Below are positions 41,251 to 50,284 of a stretch of DNA of 64,000 nucleotides, one piece after another. The notes beneath the pieces were generated by a model. The model did not search any database and was not told where the DNA came from. It worked only from the letters and a program-made list of their open reading frames with translations. This DNA comes from Cloacibacterium sp. TD35 (lineage in GTDB: Bacteria > Bacteroidota > Bacteroidia > Flavobacteriales > Weeksellaceae): the NCBI RefSeq assembly GCF_028864635.1, contig NZ_CP104850.1, positions 1,308,001-1,372,000 on the forward strand. Direction: 5' to 3'. Each line of letters begins with the position of its first letter. Position 1 is the first letter of the stretch. The position numbers were made by a program, and so were the translations under genes.

Positions 41251-42183
41251 ATGAACAGAATTACTCAACTTTTTAATATTAAATATCCCATCATTCAAGG
41301 AGGAATGATATGGCATTCTGGCTACAAATTGGCTGCTGCGGTTTCTAATGCTGGTGGATTGGGTTTAATTGGCGCAGGAAGCATGTATCCAGATGTTTTA
41401 AGAGAGCATATTCAGAAATGTAAAAAAGCTACGGATAAACCTTTTGGGGTAAATGTTCCGATGCTTTATCCTAATATTGAAGAGATTATTCAGATTATTC
41501 TTGAAGAAAAAGTTCCTATTGTTTTTACATCGGCTGGAAATCCGAAAACGTATACTGAAATTTTAAAAAAAGAAGGTAGAAAAGTTGCGCATGTAGTATC
41601 TTCTGTAAAATTTGCAAAAAAATGCCAAGAAGCAGGAGTAGATGCAGTTGTAGCAGAAGGATTTGAAGCAGGAGGGCATAACGGAAGAGAAGAAACCACT
41701 ACACTTTCTCTGATTCCTAATGTTCGTAGAAATATAGAAATCCCATTGATTGCAGCAGGAGGAATTGCCGTAGGAAGCCAAATGAAAGCTGCGATGATTT
41801 TGGGAGCAGATGGTGTTCAAATCGGTTCTAGATTTGCAGCAACCGTAGAAGCAAGCGCTCATGAAAATTGGAAACAAAAAATTGTAGAAACTCAGGAAGG
41901 AGATACGCAATTGACTTTAAAAGAGTTGGCGCCAGTTCGTTTGGTAAAGAATAAATTTTTCTATGAACTGGAAGAAATCTACAAAGAAGGAAAAGATATT
42001 GAATGTTTACGGGAAAAACTCGGAAAGCGAAGAGCAAAAAGAGGAATGTTCGAAGGAGATTTAGAAGAAGGTGAGTTAGAAATTGGGCAATCTTCTGCTC
42101 TAATTGATGAAATTTTAACCGTAGAACAAGTTTTTCAAAAATTATTGAAAGAATTTGAGGAAGCAGATTATGCGAGATTTTAA
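41251..42183 (+). CDS. Nitronate monooxygenase family protein
   Basis: 310-residue FMN TIM barrel of the 2-nitropropane dioxygenase/FabK type. Visible are NIKYPIIQGGM at the start, the EAGGHNG motif with the His that serves in nitronate oxidation, and the phosphate-binding AAGGIAVGSQ and GADGVQIGSRF. It probably detoxifies alkyl nitronates; an FabK-like enoyl-ACP reductase role is a weaker alternative. A near -7 box TATCTTTA is at 41230-41237. Confidence 0.88.
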   Translation: MNRITQLFNIKYPIIQGGMIWHSGYKLAAAVSNAGGLGLIGAGSMYPDVLREHIQKCKKATDKPFGVNVPMLYPNIEEIIQIILEEKVPIVFTSAGNPKTYTEILKKEGRKVAHVVSSVKFAKKCQEAGVDAVVAEGFEAGGHNGREETTTLSLIPNVRRNIEIPLIAAGGIAVGSQMKAAMILGADGVQIGSRFAATVEASAHENWKQKIVETQEGDTQLTLKELAPVRLVKNKFFYELEEIYKEGKDIECLREKLGKRRAKRGMFEGDLEEGELEIGQSSALIDEILTVEQVFQKLLKEFEEADYARF

Positions 42184-42194
42184 AAATAAATAAC

Positions 42195-42219
42195 CAGCGC
42201 TCCCAATTTGGGAGCGCTG
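42195..42219 (+). terminator. Strong hairpin after the nitronate monooxygenase gene
   Basis: CAGCGCTCCCA pairs with TGGGAGCGCTG around ATT; GC-rich and perfect, but followed by mixed rather than pure T, so termination strength is uncertain. Confidence 0.65.
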
Positions 42220-42247
42220 ATTGTACAAAAAAATATGAAAACTCTTA

Positions 42248-42544
42248 TTAATTATTTTTATAATGCTCTAATGCAGCATGTAATTGCATAAAACCACCAC
42301 CGTTATAGATGTTCTCTAAGCCGTTTTGAGCTAGAAATTGGCAAGCTTGTCCGCTTCTTCCTCCACTTCTACAGAAAATGATTTTTGGGCCTTTCATTTC
42401 CTTGATTTCGTCTAGTCTTAAAGGAACAGTTGCTAATGGTATATTTACAGCGCCTTCTATTGCACCGTCCATCTTTAATTCTTCTGGTTGTCTTACATCG
42501 ATTAAGTGATATTCACCTGAATTTAAAATTTCTTCAAAAGTCAT
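42248..42544 (-). CDS. Rhodanese-like domain protein
   Basis: 98-residue single rhodanese domain with the active-site Cys in IIFCRSGGRSGQA, and the N-terminal YHLIDVRQPEE and AVNIPL segments. Such proteins carry persulfide sulfur. No signal peptide, so it is cytoplasmic. Divergent from queG; -7 box TATTTTTG at 42585-42592. Confidence 0.93.
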   Translation of the reverse strand: MTFEEILNSGEYHLIDVRQPEELKMDGAIEGAVNIPLATVPLRLDEIKEMKGPKIIFCRSGGRSGQACQFLAQNGLENIYNGGGFMQLHAALEHYKNN

Positions 42545-42584
42545 TTTTTATTTTTTTAATTATTATTAATTCATTTTTAAAGGG

Positions 42585-42592
42585 CAAAAATA
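42585..42592 (-). promoter_or_regulatory. -7 box for the rhodanese gene
   Basis: Leftward TATTTTTG. The rightward promoter of queG (TAACTTCG near 42603) lies only about 10 bp away, so the two start sites are packed together. Confidence 0.5.
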
Positions 42593-42621
42593 GAAAAAAA
42601 CTTAACTTCGCACTGTAATTT

Positions 42622-43557
42622 ATGTTACAGACTATAAATCATACCAAAATAATTAAGCAAAAAGCCGAAAAATTCGGGTTTCAATCTTGTGGAATTTCTA
42701 AAGCAGAATTTCTAGAAGAGGATGCGCCGCATCTTGAAGCATGGCTTAATAAAGGCTATCACGGCGAAATGAAATACATGGAAAATCATTTCGACAAAAG
42801 GTTGAATCCTACACTTTTGGTAGATGGTGCAAAATCTGTTATTTCGCTTTCTTATAATTATTTCCCTAAAGTAAAAATAGATGAAATCAATAATTTCAAA
42901 ATTTCAAAATATGCTTACGGAGAAGATTACCATGAAGTCATAAAAGATATTTTAAAAGAAATGGTGGCTGAACTTCAGGAAGAAATTGGTGAGTTTGGTT
43001 TCAGGGTTTTTGTAGATTCTGCTCCTATTCTAGAAAAAGCTTGGGCTAGAAAATCTGGTTTAGGTTGGGTAGGGAAAAATGCGAATCTTATTACCAAAAA
43101 GCATGGTTCTTTTTATTTTTTAGCAGAAATTATTTGTGATTTAGAGCTAGAGTATGATTTGGCTGTTACAGATCATTGTGGGAGTTGCAGAGCGTGTATA
43201 GATGCATGTCCTACTCAAGCTATTGTTTCGGATAGAATAGTAGATGGAAGCAAGTGTATATCTTATGCTACGATTGAGTTGAAAAACGAAATTCCAGATT
43301 ATTTTAACGGAAAAATGGATGATTGGATTTTTGGCTGTGATGTTTGCCAAGATGTTTGCCCGTGGAACCGATTTTCTGCACCTACTTTGCAGGAAAAGTT
43401 TGCGCCTCATTTCCAAAAATTAAATTTCAGAAAAAGTGAATGGAAGGAGCTTACTCAAGAACTCTTTTCTGAAATTTTTAAAAAATCTGCTGTTAAAAGG
43501 ACTAAGTTTTCTGGATTGATGCGTAATATTAACTTGTTGAATGATAATTCTTTGTAA
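42622..43557 (+). CDS. queG: Epoxyqueuosine reductase
   Basis: Cobalamin-dependent last step of queuosine synthesis in tRNA. 311 residues. The N-terminal half binds cobalamin, and the two [4Fe-4S] motifs are complete: [12 protein letters not shown] and [11 protein letters not shown]. The C-terminal HEAT-repeat part found in long QueG is shortened, as in other short forms. No other queuosine gene is near. Confidence 0.94.
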   Translation: MLQTINHTKIIKQKAEKFGFQSCGISKAEFLEEDAPHLEAWLNKGYHGEMKYMENHFDKRLNPTLLVDGAKSVISLSYNYFPKVKIDEINNFKISKYAYGEDYHEVIKDILKEMVAELQEEIGEFGFRVFVDSAPILEKAWARKSGLGWVGKNANLITKKHGSFYFLAEIICDLELEYDLAVTDHCGSCRACIDACPTQAIVSDRIVDGSKCISYATIELKNEIPDYFNGKMDDWIFGCDVCQDVCPWNRFSAPTLQEKFAPHFQKLNFRKSEWKELTQELFSEIFKKSAVKRTKFSGLMRNINLLNDNSL

Positions 43558-43652
43558 GTTTTGTAAAATAAGAAATAATTTTTTACAAAGCTTTTTCGGA
43601 GCATTTACAATTTTAATTTTTGGTTTACCTTTATCTTCGAGAAAAAATTATC

Positions 43653-44333
43653 ATGAAGAAATTCTTTAAAATTTTATTGAAAACCGTTGTTTCTATTGTT
43701 GGATTGGTGGCTTTGTATTTGTTGAGCGCTTATTTATTACCTTTTATAGAAGTTCCTGCGGAAAAAACTGATGAACCCAAAAATGTAGAAGCATATATTT
43801 TGACCAATGGAGTTCATACCGATTTGGTTTTTCCTGTAAAGTCAAAAGAAATAGACTGGAGTCAGAAATTCCCTTACGAAAATACGGTTGCCAAAGATTC
43901 TACTTTGAGATACATCGCTATTGGTTGGGGAGATAAAGGATTTTATCTGGATACGCCAACTTGGGCAGATTTAAAATTTTCTACGGCTTTCAAAGCGGCT
44001 TTTTGGTTGGGGAATAGTGCGATTCATGCTACTTTTTATAAGGAAATGAAAATAGGGGAAGATTGTAAGAAATTAGAGATGACTTCGACACAATATCAGA
44101 AATTGATAAAGTTTATTGATGATGCTATGGATAAAAATGCTGAAGGGAAATACATTAACATCAAAACGAAAGCAGTTTACGGCAAAAATGATTCCTTTTA
44201 CGAGGCAAAAGGCAGTTATAGTTTCTTATTTACCTGCAATACTTGGACGAATGAAGGCTTGAAAATTTCGGGGCAAAAAGCAGCGTTTTGGACAGCTTCT
44301 GATAAAGGAATATTTAAACATTATCAGGAATAA
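43653..44333 (+). CDS. TIGR02117/DUF2459 family membrane-anchored protein
   Basis: 226 residues. One N-terminal transmembrane segment (about 9-31), then a periplasmic domain with NGVHTDLVFP, IGWGDKGFYLDTPTWADL, and a C-terminal FTCNTWTNEGLK with the family's Cys-N-T-W. This matches TIGR02117; the mix of an early His and a late Cys-Asn looks like a papain-type hydrolase, but the activity is unproven. ATG at 43653 rather than the GTG-type longer frame. Confidence 0.85.
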   Translation: MKKFFKILLKTVVSIVGLVALYLLSAYLLPFIEVPAEKTDEPKNVEAYILTNGVHTDLVFPVKSKEIDWSQKFPYENTVAKDSTLRYIAIGWGDKGFYLDTPTWADLKFSTAFKAAFWLGNSAIHATFYKEMKIGEDCKKLEMTSTQYQKLIKFIDDAMDKNAEGKYINIKTKAVYGKNDSFYEAKGSYSFLFTCNTWTNEGLKISGQKAAFWTASDKGIFKHYQE

Positions 44334-44362
44334 ATCCAAGATAGTAGAATAGCACACAAAAG

Positions 44363-44410
44363 AAAATTGATTTTTTGAAGAGAGTGTGTCTCAATCAAAA
44401 AATCAATTTT
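44363..44410. terminator. Long hairpin after the TIGR02117 gene
   Basis: A perfect 16-bp stem AAAATTGATTTTTTGA (44363-44378) with TCAAAAAATCAATTTT (44395-44410). It may end transcripts from both sides. Confidence 0.75.
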
Positions 44411-44489
44411 TATAATTTTTCTGAATTCTTTTTGGTGGAAATTTAATTCTTACTTTAGTTCTTTTAGATGGTGTTTGTTTTTTGTACAT
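44403..44489 (-). CDS. Possible 28-residue basic peptide
   Basis: MYKKQTPSKRTKVRIKFPP… about one-third Lys/Arg, ATG at 44487-44489, TGA at 44403-44405. No clear -7 box upstream, and the end overlaps a hairpin. Composition and a clean frame are the only support. Confidence 0.3.
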   Translation of the reverse strand: MYKKQTPSKRTKVRIKFPPKRIQKNYKN

Positions 44490-44564
44490 GATTCTTGTGA
44501 TTTGTGTATTCTAAAATTAAGAAATAAATCATTTTCATGTACTTATGTTAAGAAAAATTAATAT

Positions 44565-45098
44565 TTAATGCTTTACTTTAAGACTTACAGCTAAGTTCAA
44601 ATCATCTTTTACGCTTACCATTCCACCAAATTTTTTAGGAGGAACTATATCAAATTCGCTAAAACGAAGTGTTTTGTTTCCTACCAAAGCTGAATCCTTT
44701 AAGATAAGATCTAAAGAGTATTTTTTTACTTTATTCATCATTTTTACTTGTACAAAAGCTTTGTAGCTATTGTGGTCTTTTTTGTCTAATGATAAGAAAG
44801 TAATATTAAGGAAAGGATATTTTTCTGCGTGTAAAATATCTCTGAAATCATGAGTCATGATTCTGTTTCTGCAATCAAAATCATTTACGATAAGATTGAT
44901 AGAAGTTTCCGCAAATTTATTATCATTAGAATGATTTAATGATAAGGGAACTGCTTGGTGAAAACTATTGTTTACGCATTTAAAAGAGTTTACGTTTGTA
45001 GTGCCATTAATACTTACGTATGAGTTTTTTTCTTGTGCTGATAAGTTAAGAGATAATAACAAAACCGCTGTTTTAAGCACCGTATAGAGCGTTTTCAT
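44565..45098 (-). CDS. YceI-like secreted protein (divergent)
   Basis: 177 residues: signal peptide ending LNLSAQ (about 22), then a beta-rich domain with NVNSFKC and the late MVSVKDDLNLAVSLKV that fits the YceI lipocalin-like barrel, which binds isoprenoid lipids. It is more divergent than the two other YceI proteins of the window. Its strand and spacing (128 bp) suggest a loose group with the porin and YceI gene to the right; all read leftward. Confidence 0.7.
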   Translation of the reverse strand: MKTLYTVLKTAVLLLSLNLSAQEKNSYVSINGTTNVNSFKCVNNSFHQAVPLSLNHSNDNKFAETSINLIVNDFDCRNRIMTHDFRDILHAEKYPFLNITFLSLDKKDHNSYKAFVQVKMMNKVKKYSLDLILKDSALVGNKTLRFSEFDIVPPKKFGGMVSVKDDLNLAVSLKVKH

Positions 45099-45174
45099 TT
45101 TTATAATTTTTAAGTTGTTTTTATACTATAAAATTACGAAAAAATATAGTTAAAAAATTTTGATTTTTATCATT

Positions 45175-45203
45175 AAAAAAGGGGCAATAGATGCCCCTTT
45201 CTT
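45175..45203 (-). terminator. Terminator after the porin gene
   Basis: AAAGGGGCA (45178-45186) pairs with TGCCCCTTT (45192-45200); leftward T run. Confidence 0.85.
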
Positions 45204-45226
45204 TCATTCTTCTATTTCGTTTTAGA

Positions 45227-46528
45227 TTAGAATCCGATAGTAGCTTCGAAAACTACACCATTGAATTTACCTCCGTATAGTGCTGAAGTTGTACCCCAAG
45301 CAGCGCTTTTATCGTAAGTTTGGTTTACGTATTCTAATTTAGCCATAATGTTTTTAGTCATTAACCAACCACCAGCTAAGTTGAAACGATCGATTTTTCT
45401 TTCAGCAGCACCGTCATAATCTTTACCACTTACAGTGTTATATTTAGTACCTACATAGAATTGTTCTTTTCCACCGAATCTGTAAAGTAATTCAGCTGCG
45501 ATTTGGTTGTATGCACCATCAGAACTTCTTTTAGTTGTAGCGTTTACTAATTTGTTACCAGAAGCGTGTTCATAAGTACCAAAGAATTCTAAACCTTGAT
45601 ATTTAATGAATGGGTTAATTTGGATAGCAGTCATTTCTTGGAAACCAGGGTTGAATCTACCAGTTGAAGGGTTAGAAGTTCCCATAGCATCAGCTGTAGT
45701 TAATAATACATAGTAGTATCTAGAACCACCTCTGTCATCACCATATAATTTACCGTTAGTGTTTAAACCATTAGTTTTTAAGATAGAACCTGATAATCTG
45801 AATCTTAAATCTTCGCTAATTTGTTTGTCATAAGCAAGTTTTGCGTAGATAGAAGGAGCGTTATCACTTGTTCCTTTTACAGCAGATTGGTTTAATTTAC
45901 CGTTAGATAAACCTACCATACCCATGAATCCATTAGTGTAGTAGTAAACTTCACCAAAAGCTTGAGTGGTGAAAGAATCCATAATATTATTTTCTACGAA
46001 TGGGTTGTTGATAGCTTCTGCGTTATCAGTTCTTCTGAAGTGAGAATCACCGTAGTTTAATTCATCCATACCAACTTTGATTCTTGTATTTTTCATAAGA
46101 CCACTTAAGAATCCTTGAGAAATGAAATCTAAGTTATCAATTTGAATATAACCACCTTTTACCCAAGCTTCGTTATGGTGTCTTGCAGAAAGATAAGTTC
46201 TTAAGTGCATTTTAACACCTTTAGCTAAGTATGCATTGATATCTAAGTTAGCAGTAGGTAAGTTGAAATCAGAACCCATAGTTACAAGTGGAGCTGCAGT
46301 AGTTCCTTTTGTGCTATGATCTAGAGATTGGAATTGTAATGCGAAGTCACCACCAATGCTTACTTTTACTCCATTGTATTCAGGAGTTTCTGCTTTAGGG
46401 TCTTCGAATACGTTTCTTGTAGCTTTTTCAGGAGCTAGATAATCTCTCATGTCTGTTTCTTGTGCATAGAAAGCTGTGCTTGTTAATACAGTTGAAAGAA
46501 CAGCGGTTTTAATCCATAAAGTTTTCAT
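45227..46528 (-). CDS. Outer-membrane beta-barrel porin-like protein
   Basis: 433 residues: signal peptide ending TAFYAQ (about 22), a short N-terminal part (DYLAPEKATRNVF), then alternating hydrophobic strands with aromatic girdles (GGDFALQFQSL, NAYLAKGVKMHLRTYLS, FRLSGSILKT, EFFGTYEHASG, FYVGTKYNTVSG) ending in EATIGF with the C-terminal Phe typical of barrels. Looks like an OprP-type porin; substrate unknown. Follows the YceI gene by 34 bp, so they share an operon. Confidence 0.8.
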   Translation of the reverse strand: MKTLWIKTAVLSTVLTSTAFYAQETDMRDYLAPEKATRNVFEDPKAETPEYNGVKVSIGGDFALQFQSLDHSTKGTTAAPLVTMGSDFNLPTANLDINAYLAKGVKMHLRTYLSARHHNEAWVKGGYIQIDNLDFISQGFLSGLMKNTRIKVGMDELNYGDSHFRRTDNAEAINNPFVENNIMDSFTTQAFGEVYYYTNGFMGMVGLSNGKLNQSAVKGTSDNAPSIYAKLAYDKQISEDLRFRLSGSILKTNGLNTNGKLYGDDRGGSRYYYVLLTTADAMGTSNPSTGRFNPGFQEMTAIQINPFIKYQGLEFFGTYEHASGNKLVNATTKRSSDGAYNQIAAELLYRFGGKEQFYVGTKYNTVSGKDYDGAAERKIDRFNLAGGWLMTKNIMAKLEYVNQTYDKSAAWGTTSALYGGKFNGVVFEATIGF

Positions 46529-46562
46529 ACTTTTTTTATTTAATTGTTATTCATATTTATTA

Positions 46563-47099
46563 TTAGTTCGCTACGATATTTACATTAACTGTAACAGCGT
46601 CGCCAGTATTTACACCTAAGAATCCTGGAGTTTCCATGCCATATTCAGACATTTTTAAACTTTCAGACCCAGTAATTTTATAAGAATTACCATTTTTCTC
46701 TACATTTACTGTAATGCTTACATTTCTAGTAACTCCAGCAATACTTAATTTACCAGCTACGCTACTTTTTCCAACAGGTAATGAAGCGGCAGTGAAAGTA
46801 ATATTAGGGTTTGCGTCAGCTTTTAAAGCTTTGTAAGCTTTATTGTCCATCATTTTACCTTTTTCACTTTTTAAGTTTTTGCTAGCCATTACAAATTTTA
46901 CATTAGTAATTGCATTACCACTTACTGTACCAGTGAAAACAGCAGATGTAGAAGTCATAGTCCAATCATGCATTGGAGACGTTCCGTTTACTGCAACTTT
47001 GAAAGATTTTCCAGTAACGCTTTGTGCATAAAAAGCAGTTACTACTAAAAGTGAAAGTAAGATAAATACTCGATTAAATGTTTTTGCTAAATTTTTCAT
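46563..47099 (-). CDS. YceI family protein
   Basis: 178 residues: signal peptide ending AFYAQS (about 25), then the YceI barrel with MHDWTMTS, NLKSEKGKMMDNKAYKALKADANPNITF and VAGKLSIAGVTRNVSI, which are family hallmarks. A secreted lipocalin-like protein thought to bind polyisoprenoids. First gene of the operon with the porin; promoter box 51 nt upstream. Confidence 0.93.
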   Translation of the reverse strand: MKNLAKTFNRVFILLSLLVVTAFYAQSVTGKSFKVAVNGTSPMHDWTMTSTSAVFTGTVSGNAITNVKFVMASKNLKSEKGKMMDNKAYKALKADANPNITFTAASLPVGKSSVAGKLSIAGVTRNVSITVNVEKNGNSYKITGSESLKMSEYGMETPGFLGVNTGDAVTVNVNIVAN

Positions 47100-47149
47100 T
47101 ATTTTTATTTTTTTAAAATTTTATTATGAATTGTTGAATTTTTCTTAGA

Positions 47150-47157
47150 CAAAGATA
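47150..47157 (-). promoter_or_regulatory. -7 box for the YceI-porin operon
   Basis: Leftward TATCTTTG, 50 nt before the ATG. The rest of 47100-47367 is AT-rich and shows no gene; a 90-codon frame there runs into the tRNA and is rejected. Confidence 0.65.
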
Positions 47158-47367
47158 TATCTAAATTTTGAATAATTCCTAAAATTTTCTAAAATATTTA
47201 TATGATATTTGTCAATCAGCTTGTATTCTTATGAAATTCATAATAATATTTGCTATAAAGATGATTATTGTCATGTGTTTTAATATTGAAAAATATTGAA
47301 TTGGCACAGAAATCAAAGGACTTTTAAGGATTGTTTTGATTTTGACAATAAAATTTGAATTATTGCC

Positions 47368-47404
47368 AAAAAAAAAGAGAACTCTATTGAAGAGTTCTCT
47401 TTTT
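47368..47404 (-). terminator. Terminator after tRNA-Leu
   Basis: AAAAAGAGAACTC pairs with GAGTTCTCTTTTT, loop TATTGAA, directly after the tRNA end. Confidence 0.88.
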
Positions 47405-47405
47405 G

Positions 47406-47487
47406 TACCCAGTGCCGGAATCGAACCGGCACATCTTTCGATACTAGAGTTTGAGTCTAGCGCGTCTACCAATTCCGCCAACTGGGC
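47406..47487 (-). tRNA. tRNA-Leu (anticodon CAA)
   Basis: Acceptor stem GCCCAGT/ACTGGGT plus discriminator A, D-arm GGCGGAATTGGTAGAC, anticodon loop CTCAAAC in stem CTAGA/TCTAG, a variable arm, and T-arm GGTTCGATTCC. The 3' CCA is not encoded. The class II form and CAA anticodon identify tRNA-Leu for UUG. Confidence 0.95.
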
Positions 47488-47557
47488 ATTAAAAATTGGT
47501 GGTGCAAATATAAAATAATTTTAATGTAAAAAAAGAAAATTTCAAGAAAATATTTTC

Positions 47558-48325
47558 TTAAAACTCTATTTCTAGCCCATCATACGCAGGATGGATATTC
47601 GCAGGTGTTATGGCTTCTATCTCATCATGGAAGCCAAATCTGTTGCTAATATGAGTAAGATATGTGGTTTTTGGTTGTAGTTTTTCAACCAATTCTAGAA
47701 TTTCTGGTAATATATAATGTGCAACATGTGGATCATCTTTTCTTAAACAATTAATAATAAGAACGTCTAAATGTTTTAGTTTTTCTTGCTCTTCTTCTGA
47801 GATGAAGCTTGCATCTGTTATATAAGCGAGATTTTTGAACTTATAACCTAAAATCGGTAGTTTATAATGTATAACTTGTATAGGAATGATTTCTGTGTTT
47901 TCTATAATAAAAGGCTTATTTCCTATTTCTGTGATTTCAAAACTCGGAGCTCCTGGATATTTATCTTCTGTAAAAGCATATGGAAACCTATTTTGGATCT
48001 CTTTTCCTACTCTGGGTAAGCAGTAAATGGAAATATCTTTTCTTTTTTGGAAAATAATAGGGCGTAAATCATCTAACCCAATAACATGGTCATTGTGTTC
48101 ATGGGTGATTAATAATGCGTCTACATTACTCTCTTGGTTGGATAGCATTTGTTGACGAAAATCTGGGCCACAATCAATGAGGATCTTTTTCCCATCATCA
48201 TCAGTAATCATGACAGATGACCTTAGTCTTTTGTCTTTAGGATTAGTAGATAAACAAACAGGATGAGTAGAGCCAATCACCGGCATGCCCTGTGAAGTAC
48301 CAGTTCCTAGAAATTTCAACTTCAT
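47558..48325 (-). CDS. MBL-fold metallo-hydrolase (PhnP-like)
   Basis: 255 residues of the metallo-beta-lactamase fold: GTGTSQGMP start, metal motif THEHNDH (HxHxDH), CGPDFR before it, and later IQVIHYK and YLTHISNRFG. Similar to PhnP/cyclic phosphodiesterases or tRNase Z-like enzymes; substrate unknown. Divergent to the gene at 48373. Confidence 0.88.
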   Translation of the reverse strand: MKLKFLGTGTSQGMPVIGSTHPVCLSTNPKDKRLRSSVMITDDDGKKILIDCGPDFRQQMLSNQESNVDALLITHEHNDHVIGLDDLRPIIFQKRKDISIYCLPRVGKEIQNRFPYAFTEDKYPGAPSFEITEIGNKPFIIENTEIIPIQVIHYKLPILGYKFKNLAYITDASFISEEEQEKLKHLDVLIINCLRKDDPHVAHYILPEILELVEKLQPKTTYLTHISNRFGFHDEIEAITPANIHPAYDGLEIEF

Positions 48326-48372
48326 TTTTGGGTTTTTGTGAGATTTTGGTAAATTTACGCAAAATTTTATTC

Positions 48373-49806
48373 ATGTCTATAATTAAGCAATATCTTACTC
48401 CTAAACAAAAAGCTTTAGCAATCAATTTAGACCCTAATATATATGGTACTTTTGCAGAGATTGGAGCGGGGCAAGAGACTGTTCGTCATTTCTTTAGAGC
48501 TGGAGCAGCTTCTCAAACGATTGCAAAAGCAATGTCTGCTTATGATAAGGACTATAGTGATGCTATATATGGTAAAGAAGAAAAAAATAGATATGTAACT
48601 CAGAATAGACTGAAAAAAATGCTTCGTCATGAAGTGGGTCTTATTCAAGAGCGTTTAGATAATGAAGAAAATTCACATCGTAAATTTTTCTCTTTCGCGA
48701 ATACAGTAACTACGATTAACTACCAAAAGACCTTTTTAGGACACGGTTGGGTAGGCATTATGTTTCAAGCGCAACCTGGTCAAGAGTACAGCGAAATTGT
48801 ATTGCATGTGAAATTTAAAGAAAACGATGCTACGCTTCAGCAAGAGACCTTAGGAAATCTTGGGGTAAATCTAGTGTATGGAGCATTTCATCTGTATGAT
48901 AATCCTAGAAGGTTAATCAAAAGTTTGTATGATGATATTTCGATTGATAAAATTGAAATTGACATGATTGATTTTCAAGGGCCTGCTTTTCCTTACGTAG
49001 ATAATCGCTTGATGAGTCTTCAGCTGATTAAAAATTCTATGACGGAAGCAGTAATCTTCAATTCTGAAGGTAAAAACATGCTTCCAGCAGATTTATTGTA
49101 CAAAAAAGATGTTTTTGCGGTAAGAGGAAGTTTTAGACCAGTAACTCTGGTTAATGTAGATATGTTCGAAAACGGTCTTAAAATGTTCCAAAAAGATACT
49201 GAGGGAAATCCCGAAGATACCGTTATTCTTTTCGAAATTACTGTTTCTAACCTCAAAGCCTCTGGGAATTTAGATGAAAGAGACTTTCTCGATAGAGTAG
49301 ATGTTCTGGCGAAACTGGGTTATACTGTAATGATTTCTAATTTCTCAGAATATTATAAGTTGGTAGATTATTTCACTTCTTATAATGTAAGGTATACCGG
49401 AATTGCAATGGGCGTAAATAATTTATTGATGGTTTTTGATGAAGATTATTACAAACATCTTTCTGGTGGAATATTAGAAGCATTCGGTAAGTTCTTTAAA
49501 AAAGATGTAAGAGTATATCTGTATCCTTATAAAGATCCTAAAACACATGAACTGCTCACATCTGATAACTTAAAAGTAAATGATAATCTCAAAGAGTTAT
49601 ATAAATATTTTAAACATAATAGAAGAATTGTGGATATTAAAGATTATAATCCAGAGCATTCCGAAATTTATTCCAGAGAGATTTTGCAGAAAATTTCGAA
49701 TAGCGAATCTGGCTGGGAAGAACAGCTGCCAGATGGTGTAGCAGAGATGATTAAAGAAAGAGGAATGTTCGGTTACAAAGAAGATATTACATTCGAGGAA
49801 TATTAA
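48373..49806 (+). CDS. Conserved protein of unknown function (477 aa)
   Basis: Starts at the ATG of MSIIKQYLTPKQKALAINLD; a longer frame from 48292 crosses the divergent promoter. Soluble, no signal peptide or membrane segment. Conserved-looking blocks are NIYGTFAEIGAGQETVRHFF, AKAMSAYDKDYSDAIYG and LGHGWVGIMFQ. Such proteins are sometimes labelled TonB-dependent receptor, which is wrong since no plug or barrel is present. Followed after 13 bp by the GAF-type Msr gene, so the two form an operon, which hints at a redox or stress role. Confidence 0.8.
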   Translation: MSIIKQYLTPKQKALAINLDPNIYGTFAEIGAGQETVRHFFRAGAASQTIAKAMSAYDKDYSDAIYGKEEKNRYVTQNRLKKMLRHEVGLIQERLDNEENSHRKFFSFANTVTTINYQKTFLGHGWVGIMFQAQPGQEYSEIVLHVKFKENDATLQQETLGNLGVNLVYGAFHLYDNPRRLIKSLYDDISIDKIEIDMIDFQGPAFPYVDNRLMSLQLIKNSMTEAVIFNSEGKNMLPADLLYKKDVFAVRGSFRPVTLVNVDMFENGLKMFQKDTEGNPEDTVILFEITVSNLKASGNLDERDFLDRVDVLAKLGYTVMISNFSEYYKLVDYFTSYNVRYTGIAMGVNNLLMVFDEDYYKHLSGGILEAFGKFFKKDVRVYLYPYKDPKTHELLTSDNLKVNDNLKELYKYFKHNRRIVDIKDYNPEHSEIYSREILQKISNSESGWEEQLPDGVAEMIKERGMFGYKEDITFEEY

Positions 49807-49819
49807 AAATTTAAAAATT

Positions 49820-50266
49820 ATGGAAATTAAAAAAAGACTTTCATCTATTATTGAAAGCCCAAGTCACAATACCAACGAAAAATTAGAGAAAATTTGTCAT
49901 CTTCTAGACCAGGAGTTTGATTATTTTAATTGGACTGGTTTTTATTTTAGAAATGGCGATAAAGAAGAATTGGTTTTAGGGCCTTATGTTGGTGCGGCTA
50001 CAGATCACACTGTAATTCCTTTTGGTAAAGGGATTTGTGGACAAGTTGCCGTTTCAAATGAAACTTTTGTAGTGCCAGATGTTTGGGAGCAAGATAATTA
50101 TTTGGCTTGTTCGCTAGAAACCAAAGCAGAAATTGTAGTTCCTATTATTAAAGATGGTAAAAATATTGGTCAAATAGATATAGATTCTCACAAAAAAGAC
50201 CCTTTTACAGAAGAAGATAGAGAACTGCTAGAATGGTTATGTGCAGAATTGGCAAAGATTTTATAA
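49820..50266 (+). CDS. GAF-domain free methionine-(R)-sulfoxide reductase
   Basis: 148 residues, a single GAF domain of the fRMsr type, which reduces free Met-R-sulfoxide. FGKGIC (Cys73), VPDVW, ACSLETKAEIVVP (Cys97) and GQIDIDS are characteristic; Cys97 fits the catalytic Cys118 of E. coli MsrC and Cys73 fits Cys94. The position of the third Cys (E. coli 84) is His63 here. Second gene of an operon. Confidence 0.9.
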   Translation: MEIKKRLSSIIESPSHNTNEKLEKICHLLDQEFDYFNWTGFYFRNGDKEELVLGPYVGAATDHTVIPFGKGICGQVAVSNETFVVPDVWEQDNYLACSLETKAEIVVPIIKDGKNIGQIDIDSHKKDPFTEEDRELLEWLCAELAKIL

Positions 50267-50284
50267 AATTCTATAAATAGAAAA

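Noticed and set aside
41134-41316. Leftward 60-codon frame
   Set aside because: It runs from inside the nitronate monooxygenase gene through repeat copy 2; hairpin covariation explains the sequence better.
47212-47481. Leftward 89-codon frame
   Set aside because: It overlaps the tRNA-Leu gene and its terminator; the first 25 codons are tRNA sequence.
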